A stretch of 64,000 nt of DNA from Nitrospira sp. (lineage in GTDB: Bacteria > Nitrospirota > Nitrospiria > Nitrospirales > Nitrospiraceae). The stretch lies in assembly GCA_029194675.1 (NCBI GenBank), contig JARFXP010000003.1:310001-374000 (forward strand). The letters are read 5' to 3'. The position numbers were made by a program, and so were the translations under genes. Shown piece after piece: positions 8,573 to 15,683 of the stretch. The notes under the pieces are model-generated. The model had not been told where the DNA came from and ran no database searches. It was given only the letters and a program-made list of their open reading frames with translations. Numbering within the stretch: position 1 is the first letter of the stretch; each line of letters begins with the position of its first letter.

Positions 8573-8728
8573 AATGGGGAAGCCACGATCAAGACTTACC
8601 AGCGGAAAGGCGGAACGGTAGAACTCCATCCGGCCAACGAAGCGATGCAACCGATTCGTGTCCAGCCAACCGACTCGTTTCAGATTGAAGGCGTGGTCGT
8701 TGGGGTGATTCGCCACTTGAGAAAGTGA
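8573..8728 (+). pseudogene. 3' remnant of a LexA-type repressor
   Basis: This stretch translates as the last 50 or so residues of a LexA/S24-peptidase protein: NGEATIKTYQRKGG, then VELHPANEAMQPIRV, and a C-terminal VVVGVIRHLRK before a TGA at 8726-8728. The catalytic Lys region of LexA lies around the beginning of this piece. The N-terminal DNA-binding domain and the Ser-containing half are absent; upstream lies the tRNA-Glu gene only about 50 bases away, with an in-frame stop at 8540. It is therefore a truncated copy, probably left by recombination at the tRNA end. Confidence 0.65.
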
Positions 8729-8967
8729 GACACGGTGAGCCCGTCTCATGGATCGCCAGATCGTCTGCTATGGGATTCCCTCCTTCGACACAATGGCAGG
8801 AAGAGGCTACCGTCTGACCACTGCCCGACGGTACTCCGCACGAATCGTTGTAAGCTTGAAGCTTCTTCTCAGGGTCAGGTAATTGAAGGTAATGCCGGAG
8901 TTGCAGCGCATGGATCACCCGTCCCCCTTCACCTCACCAACCCGTAAATGACAGATGCTTGCACGTC

Positions 8968-9491
8968 TCAATATTGATCCGCATTCGTGTTGCCCCGCAC
9001 ACACCAGAAGTGAAAAAGACTGGTCTTATTGGAGATGCTCGCACCGCCACCTGAGGAGATGCTCACGCTCCACGCGAGTGTAGTAGGACTCTGGACATTC
9101 GACGACGCCGACCAGTATACGGTGCCCATCGGATCGAGCGTGAAGGGATGGCCTGTTGGCAAGGCAGGAGTGCTCTGGGTGGGGTCCAGTAGACTCATCA
9201 ACTCCACCACTGATGGCAGCCGCCAGCCTCTTCTAGCACCCACAGCCCTGTTAATACAGGAATCACTCGCGGCGCCCCAGCCTAAGGGCATGGGGAAGGG
9301 CGACTGCTCCCACACCAGCTGCGTTTCCTTATCCAAGACCGCCGCACCGCCGAATTCAGTGAGTACCTTAAAGCGTTGGGTGGCAGTCGGGATTTTGTCG
9401 TCCCAGCTCTCCAATGGCACGGCACCAGTTGAGGGGGCAAACAACAATAGCGCGGCGACGGTGATGCTCTGCTTCTGTTATGGTTACTCAT
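8968..9491 (-). pseudogene. DUF1566 secreted protein, frameshift in signal peptide
   Basis: The body (from about 9465 to the stop at 8968) is a DUF1566/Lcl-C-terminal-type domain: LVWEQSPFP, RGWRLPSVVELMSLLD, YWSASS and WCVRG, ending NADQY, as in the neighbouring paralogue. The best translation start is the ATG at 9491, preceded by AAGGAGG, but from there the frame leads to a different peptide (9282-9491). A single-base shift near 9466 would join that start to ITVAALLLFAPSTGA, a good signal-peptide core. So the gene looks frameshifted near its 5' end, unless TTG at 9447 is used and export is lost. Confidence 0.6.
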
Positions 9492-9531
9492 CAGTGCCCT
9501 CCTTCGGTCAAATAACTCAATTGTCAAAGTG

Positions 9532-10095
9532 TCAATACTGATCCGCATTCATGCCGCCGCGCACACACCAGGCACGATTGCTGGCGGCGGACTTCCCGGC
9601 GGGACCCACGGTGCCATTGCTGAAGTTTACGGTCCACGCGCTGGTAGGAGTCTCGGCCCACGTCGTTGCTGACCAATAGCCAGTGTCGACCCTGACGCCG
9701 CTAAAGACGCTGGTTGGGATGAAGGGCGCGACCGCTCCCGGCGAGCCGTCCAGAAGGCTCGTCAACTCCACCACCGAAGGCAGTCGCCAACCCCTTGTGC
9801 CTCCGACAGCCTTCATGAGACAAACTCCGACCGCTGTACCCCCATCCTCGATCCCGGCATCAGGTGCCTGTTCCCACACCAAGCCGGTATTGTTGTCCCG
9901 CACCGCCGCGCCACCAAAGGCGTTCAAGACGGTAAAGCGCGAGGCGCTCGGCAGGTTTTCGTCCCAGGAGTTCTGAATGGGGTGGTTTCCACTCTTATCT
10001 ATCGTGGCAGCTCCGGCGCTGTCGGTCATGATGACCAAACCTGCACTCAGCACCATGACGCTGATCGTGACTGTAAGAAACCGTTGTCTGTTCAT
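9532..10095 (-). CDS. Secreted DUF1566 (Lcl-like) protein
   Basis: A 187-residue exported protein. Residues 1-30 form a signal peptide (Arg-containing start, then LTVTISVMVLSAGLVIM, cleavage near SAGA). The mature part has the DUF1566 pattern: FTVLNAFGGAAV, TGLVWEQAP, CLMKAVGGTRGWRLPSVVEL, YWSATTW and RAWCVRGG, ending NADQY. Two Cys residues in this arrangement could form a disulfide. The start at 10095 is preferred because GGAGG lies eight bases upstream. It is a tandem paralogue of the frameshifted gene downstream. The role of the domain is not known; it is common in surface or exported bacterial proteins. Confidence 0.75.
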   Translation of the reverse strand: MNRQRFLTVTISVMVLSAGLVIMTDSAGAATIDKSGNHPIQNSWDENLPSASRFTVLNAFGGAAVRDNNTGLVWEQAPDAGIEDGGTAVGVCLMKAVGGTRGWRLPSVVELTSLLDGSPGAVAPFIPTSVFSGVRVDTGYWSATTWAETPTSAWTVNFSNGTVGPAGKSAASNRAWCVRGGMNADQY

Positions 10096-10329
10096 CACTT
10101 CCTCCATGATGTGTGGTTGATGCTCCGACTGACTCTTTCATGACCGCTGCCCTGAGACCCAAGCGTGGATCCGTGGATTTGATATCCACATAGCTCGGCC
10201 CATTCCGATGTTAGGGAATGGCTGTATCAGAAGTGGTCCGCACGAGGCACCCGCTCATAGAATACGGCGAATATAGTGACTTCGATGCGAACCGGTTTAC
10301 GTGTTATCTTCTTCAGGTACGGCACCCGA

Positions 10330-10626
10330 TCAGTTTGTCCTATCTATTATTTTTGTACTACGGGTAGTATCTGAAGTCAGATAGCGAGCAAGGCTTTCTA
10401 TCGAAGGATAGTCAAAGACGATTGTTTCAGAAATTGAGCGTCTCAAATGCAATTCAAGATCTCCTGCAAGAGTCAGGGTCAACACAGAATCCAGTCCTAA
10501 CTGATCAAAATGTGTACGCTGATCAATTACCTCGGCTCTCACATCTAGGGCTTTCGCGAGATAGTTTACAAGCCACTCTCGTAGCTCACTTTCTTCTCTG
10601 CATCGTTTCGACAGAAGAGGATCCAT
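10330..10626 (-). CDS. Acyl carrier protein (JamC-like context)
   Basis: A 98-residue stand-alone carrier protein. The phosphopantetheine site is LGLDSVLTLTLAGDLE with Ser47; the preceding FDQLG and the later FDYPSIESLARYL match carrier proteins of the polyketide/lipid type rather than the housekeeping FabF-linked AcpP, which is more acidic. It is the last gene of a four-gene operon, 12 bases after the desaturase. It most likely carries the acyl chain activated by the acyl-AMP ligase and modified by the desaturase. Confidence 0.82.
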   Translation of the reverse strand: MDPLLSKRCREESELREWLVNYLAKALDVRAEVIDQRTHFDQLGLDSVLTLTLAGDLELHLRRSISETIVFDYPSIESLARYLTSDTTRSTKIIDRTN

Positions 10627-10638
10627 TTTGCCTTGGCA

Positions 10639-11565
10639 TCAGTTACATGGACGTGGCTTTACTTGGGGTATTTTCAGGTCCCAAGCCATTCCCGTGAAAC
10701 ACAGGAGACGAATGAACATCTTTCCCACATCAATTTGCCACCATTGCATTCCTAAAAATGGTGAACTTGGAAACGCATGATGGTTGTTGTGCCACCCTTC
10801 TCCTAGTGTAGGAATCGCGACCAACCAATTGTTGCAACTGTGATCTGTCGTGCTAAATGACCGTTGGCCAAATGTATGGCAAATCGAGTTGACACTAAGT
10901 ATAAACTGGCCAACGAGAAACATCCGCACCGGACCGCCCCACAAAAACCAAGCTAACGCACCGGAAATTGTGCCATAAACAATGCCACCGACTAGTGCGG
11001 GAATAATGAGGCTCAGTCCGATCCAACTGAAATATTGGCGGTTCACCACGACAATTGAATGATCGCGAAGAAGATCTGCGGCATAATGGGTAGGAAGTGG
11101 AAACCGATGTCCAACCATCCAACTCATATGCGAGTGGAAGAATCCCTGAAGTCTTTTGAAAATATCTTCCCCATGCAGGTAGGGGGAATGCGGATCCCCA
11201 TTTTCATCGCTACATTCGTGGTGCCGGCGATGAATGACTACCCACGAGATGAGAGGCCCTTGGCCTGCCATGGAGCCCATGATGGCCAAGGCAACCCGAA
11301 TATATTTGGATGTTTTATAGGCTCGATGGGTGAACAGCCGATGATACCCTGCGGTGATTCCCAGCATTGTAAAAAATCCAAGGGATAGGAACAGTACCAG
11401 TTCGGTAAAGCCGATACTTTCAAAGAGCAACAGGACAAGAGCTAAAAGAAAACTTAGCAATGGCAGCACATTGCAGAGGATAAGATGGCGAATTTGAAGA
11501 TGACGGATCTGCGCTGTCAGTACTGTTCCGTCATTTGGTCCACGTAACGTGCTGGTATGAATCAT
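10639..11565 (-). CDS. Membrane fatty acid desaturase (JamB-like position)
   Basis: A 308-residue integral membrane di-iron desaturase of the delta-9 acyl-CoA/acyl-ACP family. The three His boxes are complete: HRLFTH, HRRHHE and HNNHH, with a further conserved HTFGQR. Two pairs of hydrophobic helices frame them. It would introduce a double bond, or possibly a triple bond as shown for JamB, into an acyl chain. It overlaps the upstream ligase gene by four bases (ATGA) and precedes the carrier protein, which points to a carrier-bound substrate. Which bond it makes cannot be read from sequence. Confidence 0.88.
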   Translation of the reverse strand: MIHTSTLRGPNDGTVLTAQIRHLQIRHLILCNVLPLLSFLLALVLLLFESIGFTELVLFLSLGFFTMLGITAGYHRLFTHRAYKTSKYIRVALAIMGSMAGQGPLISWVVIHRRHHECSDENGDPHSPYLHGEDIFKRLQGFFHSHMSWMVGHRFPLPTHYAADLLRDHSIVVVNRQYFSWIGLSLIIPALVGGIVYGTISGALAWFLWGGPVRMFLVGQFILSVNSICHTFGQRSFSTTDHSCNNWLVAIPTLGEGWHNNHHAFPSSPFLGMQWWQIDVGKMFIRLLCFTGMAWDLKIPQVKPRPCN

Positions 11566-13301
11566 GGCCCCATCCCATTCTGATAACCAACGGAGCTGTC
11601 CCTTTGTTCGAGAATCGACGGCAGTTGCCCCAAAATAAAGCCTTGTCGGCAGGCATGGCGCTGAATCTTACCGCTCGTGGTAGTTGGTATGGTGTTAGGC
11701 AGAAGAAGGACAACTTGATGGAGACGTAATTCACAATCCCGTATGACACCCTCTCGAATAGCCTCAACCACCAGATTGAGATCTATTCTCCGACTATTCC
11801 GCTCAATTTCCTGAACTACAATCAGTTGTTCTCCCTCGGTACTGTCTATGGTAAACGCAGCAGCCCTCCCTGGACGCAGACTCTCATGGCTTCGCCATGC
11901 GGCAAGCTCAATGTCCTGAGGATAATAATTTCTCCGCCGAATAATGATAAGGTCTTTGATGCGCCCGGTTATGAATAACTCTCCGTCTTTTATAAATCCC
12001 AAATCACCAGTTCGAAGAAATGGGCCATTTCCTCTACCACACATTGTCGCCTTGAAGGTTCTCTCCGTTGCTTCTTTGTTATTCCAGTACCCCTGAGCTA
12101 TATGAGGGCCTGACACCCAGACTTCTCCAACTTCCGACTCTGTGCACAGAACAGCAGTCATCGGATTGACGATGACGACTTCCTCCTTTTTCACGGTCCC
12201 GCAACTGACTAATTGGCGGGCGTCTTCCTGGTGAGACACTGCAATAACCTGATGCTGTTCCAGGCCAGACGAAGAAAGAGTACACACCACCGGCAGGGCA
12301 TCTTTTGTCCCGCCAGAAACAAACAGGGTTGCTTCAGCAAGGCCATAACACGGATACCACGCCTTCTTTCTGAACCCGTAAGGGCTGAAAGCAGATGTAA
12401 ACGCTTCAATCGTCTCCAGACGCACGGGTTCCGCTCCACTATATGCCCACTCCAAAGTGGATAGATCGAGTTGATGCAGCTGGTCGGGCCTGGTTCGTCG
12501 AGAACATAAGGCATAAGCGAAGTCAGGAGCCCCGATACAGGTAGCTCGGTACCGCGATGCTGCCACAAGCCACTTGCCAGGATGCTGTAGGAAAGCGGCT
12601 GGAGGCATTTGTATGCATTCAAACCCCACGTAGACAGGAGTGAGGGTGTTGCCAATCAATCCCATATCGTGAAAGAGCGGTAACCAACTCACCATGACCG
12701 TCTTGTCATGCCATCCGAAGTTGGCTCGAATCATCTCGACATTCGCCAACAAATTTTCATGTGTCACCATGACTCCCCGGGGAGAGGAGGTAGAACCCGA
12801 GGTGTATTGCAAGAAGGCTAACGGTGTCGTCGTAAAATGAGCGTGCAGGTCATCACTAGGGGGTAAATCATCGGTCGATACGAGCGGCAGTTTCTTTAAA
12901 CCTGGGAAATTCTCAGCCTGTTCAATTTTCGTGACGAGCGATGACGTGGTAAGGACTACGCTACCCTCCGCATTGGCCATGGCTGATTCTAATCGCACGG
13001 ATGATCTGTTAAACCGTGGGACGCTCAAGGGGACCGCTACAATACCTGCATAAAGGCAGCCGAAAAAGGCAGTGATGAAATCTAGACCCGGTTGATACAG
13101 CAGTAGAGCACGGTCACCTCGGGAACAATATTGACGGAGTAATGCGGCGATTGTTTGGGCGATGCAGTCTATTCCCTGATACGTGAGTGTCGCAGTTTCT
13201 ACCTCGCCGTCGGCCAGAAATCTAAAGGCAACCCGGTCGGGTTGTTGTTCGGCACGCATATGCAGAATGTGCGCTAACGTAGAACACTCAGATTTCTTCA
13301 T
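11562..13301 (-). CDS. Fatty acyl-AMP ligase (FAAL)
   Basis: A 579-residue adenylate-forming enzyme of the FAAL type, which activates a free fatty acid as acyl-AMP and hands it to a carrier protein rather than to CoA. Visible motifs are LQYTSGSTSSPRGVMVTHEN (residues about 164-183), WLPLFHDMGLIG, CYGLAEATL, TGDLGF, GRIKDLIIIRRRNYYPQDIE and a C-terminal TSGKIQR with the catalytic Lys. The GRIKDLIIIRxRNYYPQDIE form is typical of FAALs. Its start lies 11 bases after the methyltransferase stop, and its end overlaps the desaturase by four bases. Confidence 0.9.
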   Translation of the reverse strand: MKKSECSTLAHILHMRAEQQPDRVAFRFLADGEVETATLTYQGIDCIAQTIAALLRQYCSRGDRALLLYQPGLDFITAFFGCLYAGIVAVPLSVPRFNRSSVRLESAMANAEGSVVLTTSSLVTKIEQAENFPGLKKLPLVSTDDLPPSDDLHAHFTTTPLAFLQYTSGSTSSPRGVMVTHENLLANVEMIRANFGWHDKTVMVSWLPLFHDMGLIGNTLTPVYVGFECIQMPPAAFLQHPGKWLVAASRYRATCIGAPDFAYALCSRRTRPDQLHQLDLSTLEWAYSGAEPVRLETIEAFTSAFSPYGFRKKAWYPCYGLAEATLFVSGGTKDALPVVCTLSSSGLEQHQVIAVSHQEDARQLVSCGTVKKEEVVIVNPMTAVLCTESEVGEVWVSGPHIAQGYWNNKEATERTFKATMCGRGNGPFLRTGDLGFIKDGELFITGRIKDLIIIRRRNYYPQDIELAAWRSHESLRPGRAAAFTIDSTEGEQLIVVQEIERNSRRIDLNLVVEAIREGVIRDCELRLHQVVLLLPNTIPTTTSGKIQRHACRQGFILGQLPSILEQRDSSVGYQNGMGP

Positions 13302-13312
13302 AGAACTTCTGT

Positions 13313-14323
13313 CTAACCAGTTGCTAACAGCGCGGCCTGGTCAACGGGAGTACGCCGACAACTAAAGTTTGCATAGACCAAAGCCCTGTTCGGTGAATGT
13401 AGAATTTGGGTACGATTCGGATCAGGAAATAAATCCAGAACTTCCGATTCAGTTCTGAACACAAGAGGCCAATCCACGAGCCACTCTTTGACATACCTTG
13501 AGGGGTCATGTGCATGAAAGTTCGTAATTGCTAACGTTCCATCTGATGAAGTGAGCTTTTGCATATGAGCCAGGAGAGGTTTTGCAAGCTTTGGCGGCAA
13601 GTAATCGAACAGACCTGCGGAGATCACTACATCAAATACTCCTTCGGGGAGAGATGAGGCGAGTCGTGTTACAGGGATGTGCATGATGTGTAATTGCGAT
13701 GCCCATTGCTCAAGGGATACGGTTTTACAAAAGTTAATAGCAGCTGCATCTTGATCCACAAGTGTGACCTCAATAGCCGATCCTGCGTCGATGTCCCTCA
13801 AAAAGTCTTGGATATAACGAGCACCACCACACGCGACATCAAGGATTCTTAATCGCCTCTCGTTGCGTTCGTATTCTTGGTGAAGTAACCGTTTAAAAAA
13901 GTGACGTCGCTCCCAAACACTTTGGACGCTATGGACTGTTGAGAACACATAATCCAAGAGGTTCACAATTCCAGGTTGGGTCGCGTCATCGCATGGATCA
14001 TTTTCGATGTCATACATCCACTCAACAATTCTAAAGTCTCCTGCATAGCCGTGTGGTTTGTGATAGCTACGATTGAAGTATCGCGATCGAAACAACCATG
14101 GACCTACGATGTCACGGCATTCCTTCTGAAGTGTCTTGATATCACTGTTTAAACACTGGTCCATCACTTCAACAAATGACCAAAAGTCCAACGCGATACG
14201 GGCTTTAGCTTGTTTAGATGGTCTCGTCTCGTCCTTGCACTTAAACCCTCGATCTAATTCTTTCATCGTCTCGACGAAACGATATGCAGCATCAATCACT
14301 TTGTGATTCTCAAACGACCGCAT
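13313..14323 (-). CDS. Class I SAM methyltransferase, PhcB-like
   Basis: A 336-residue protein with a C-terminal Rossmann methyltransferase fold: ILDVACGGARYIQDFL (SAM-binding motif I), VTLVDQDAAAINFC and FDVVISAGLFDYLP. The N-terminal half contains YHKPHGYAGDFRIVEWMY, resembling the KPxGYAGD signature of PhcB-type proteins that make 3-hydroxypalmitic acid methyl ester in Ralstonia. That link is from memory of the motif. As first gene of the FAAL operon, it could methylate an acyl product, giving a methyl ester. Promoter sequences in the 133 bases upstream are not obvious. Confidence 0.75.
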   Translation of the reverse strand: MRSFENHKVIDAAYRFVETMKELDRGFKCKDETRPSKQAKARIALDFWSFVEVMDQCLNSDIKTLQKECRDIVGPWLFRSRYFNRSYHKPHGYAGDFRIVEWMYDIENDPCDDATQPGIVNLLDYVFSTVHSVQSVWERRHFFKRLLHQEYERNERRLRILDVACGGARYIQDFLRDIDAGSAIEVTLVDQDAAAINFCKTVSLEQWASQLHIMHIPVTRLASSLPEGVFDVVISAGLFDYLPPKLAKPLLAHMQKLTSSDGTLAITNFHAHDPSRYVKEWLVDWPLVFRTESEVLDLFPDPNRTQILHSPNRALVYANFSCRRTPVDQAALLATG

Positions 14324-14456
14324 GAAGGATCATCCTATCTTGGCCATTTGTTGGTCATTGAAAGGTTTTACGAAGTGAGACTCCCTCGCTCATCGCACGA
14401 TGCCAGCTATCACATTCTTTCTCTTGCTTTTGTCTGCCTTCTGAGGCGATGACCAT

Positions 14457-15170
14457 TTAGTTGGTCGGCTTCAAGAACACAAAGATAACTTCCTGATAGG
14501 TCTCTCCGTTTACGATGAAGCTAGTAGGATCGGAGCAAGAACCGGTTAGGATGAATTGACAGGCCGTAAGAGGCTTGCCATCGACAGTGTTTTCACCGGT
14601 CGCCATGGCGCAAATACGGTCGCGGAATACCGGGTTCTGCGCTTCGATCTTTGTTCGTGTCCCGGCACATACATAGGCAACGGGATTGGTTCTGAAGAGA
14701 TTGCCAAAAAAACCGCCCTCGAAGATGCTGAAGATCCGGGTTTCTTCTTCGGTCTGTTCCAAAGAGGGAACCGACTTTGAGTTGGCCTGGAGTGAGACGT
14801 CCACATGTTTGCCAAAATAATTCGTCAAGGCCAACATACACGCTGAGACCCAGCGCTCTTGGGGAAGCGTCAATGGATGCTTCATCCATTCAGGAGCCAA
14901 CCCGAGGCGTCCAGGAAAAGTGACGCGCTCACGGCCCTGCAGGGAAAAGAGAACCGTTGAGTCTGGCAGTGCACAATTGATTAAATATTTGAGTTGCTGG
15001 CGCTTGGGCTCCGTCGCCGCGAGGCTTGGATCAGCCAGCTCGAGTTCTATTGGATGTGAGTTGGATGCAGTGGAGGATGCGACGGGCGCCCCAACCAACG
15101 CCAGTGGTTCCGCAGCCACAGATCCTAGAAAAAGACTTAACAATAATAGAAGCGTACAAATAGATCGCAT
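14457..15170 (-). CDS. Secreted hypothetical protein
   Basis: A 237-residue protein with a clear signal peptide (MRSICTLLLLLSLFLGSVAA, cleavage after about residue 20). The mature part has five or more Cys residues (for example INCALPDS, VSACMLALTNYF, AYVCAGT, DRICAMATG, ACQFILTGSCSD) suggesting disulfides. I do not recognise the family. It lies upstream of the lipid operon on the same strand, with a 133-base gap, and downstream of a repetitive small secreted peptide. Confidence 0.6.
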   Translation of the reverse strand: MRSICTLLLLLSLFLGSVAAEPLALVGAPVASSTASNSHPIELELADPSLAATEPKRQQLKYLINCALPDSTVLFSLQGRERVTFPGRLGLAPEWMKHPLTLPQERWVSACMLALTNYFGKHVDVSLQANSKSVPSLEQTEEETRIFSIFEGGFFGNLFRTNPVAYVCAGTRTKIEAQNPVFRDRICAMATGENTVDGKPLTACQFILTGSCSDPTSFIVNGETYQEVIFVFLKPTN

Positions 15171-15214
15171 GGCGAATAGGAGGGGCGGAATTGGTCCGCC
15201 CCTCGAGAGTTGTC

Positions 15215-15448
15215 CTATTTGCCCAAGGCTTTCTGACCAATACGGAGCAGGTCTAATTTAGTTACGCTTGCTCCATTTACAGCTAGCCTTGTATTCACGG
15301 GCATGGGCGCCAAACCGTTCACAGCTAGCCTGGCATTCACAGGCATGGGCGCCAAACCGTTCAGAGATAGCCTTGCTTGAGCGGGTAAGGCGGCTAAGAA
15401 CACACTGGCACCCCCAGTGATCACGACCGCCATTATCATCTTCTTCAT
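15215..15448 (-). CDS. Small secreted repeat peptide
   Basis: A 77-residue precursor with a signal peptide (MKKMIMAVVITGGASVFLAA, cleavage near PAQA) and a mature part built of repeats: RLSLNGLAPMPVNA, RLAVNGLAPMPVNT and RLAVNGASVTK. The repeats are 42 bases long at DNA level. The start has a purine-rich GGAGG upstream. Arg-Leu at each repeat boundary could serve as a protease site, releasing short peptides; this is inference. It lies between the MalT-like regulator and the secreted protein gene. Confidence 0.6.
   Translation of the reverse strand: MKKMIMAVVITGGASVFLAALPAQARLSLNGLAPMPVNARLAVNGLAPMPVNTRLAVNGASVTKLDLLRIGQKALGK
15281..15372 (-). repeat. Tandem 42-bp repeat within the secreted peptide gene
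   Basis: Two nearly identical 42-base units plus a partial third encode the RLxxNGLAPMPVN repeats of the mature peptide. The units differ at a few positions only, so copy number may vary among strains. Confidence 0.6.
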
Positions 15449-15552
15449 GTTGAATCCTCCTTTGTGAAATGTGAGCCCATCACGTTCAAGGACGTATTAG
15501 ATCAGGAGATGATGGACAGATAGGGGGACAGCTAGCGGATCAGACTAGAATT

Positions 15553-15683
15553 TTACGGGATGTCAGTGGTTAGGAAAGAAGAGATGGCAAACCGCCCCAT
15601 ACTACTGAGGCTTCCGTTCAACGAGAGTCGGGCGTGTCTGGCATTCGTGAACCCCGGTACGTCCCGCCGGTGCCCGTGTGATT
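15553..15683 (-). other. Degenerate segment related to the RLSLNG repeat
   Basis: Between the repeat peptide gene and the MalT-like regulator, one minus-strand frame reads FTNARHARLSLNGSLSSMG, echoing the VNARLSLNG repeats of the neighbouring peptide. No signal peptide or convincing start precedes it. It may be the decayed remains of a second copy. Confidence 0.3.

Noticed and set aside
8735..8947. Small frames on both strands between the lexA remnant and the DUF1566 gene
   Set aside because: Short, overlapping on both strands, and without starts or family resemblance.
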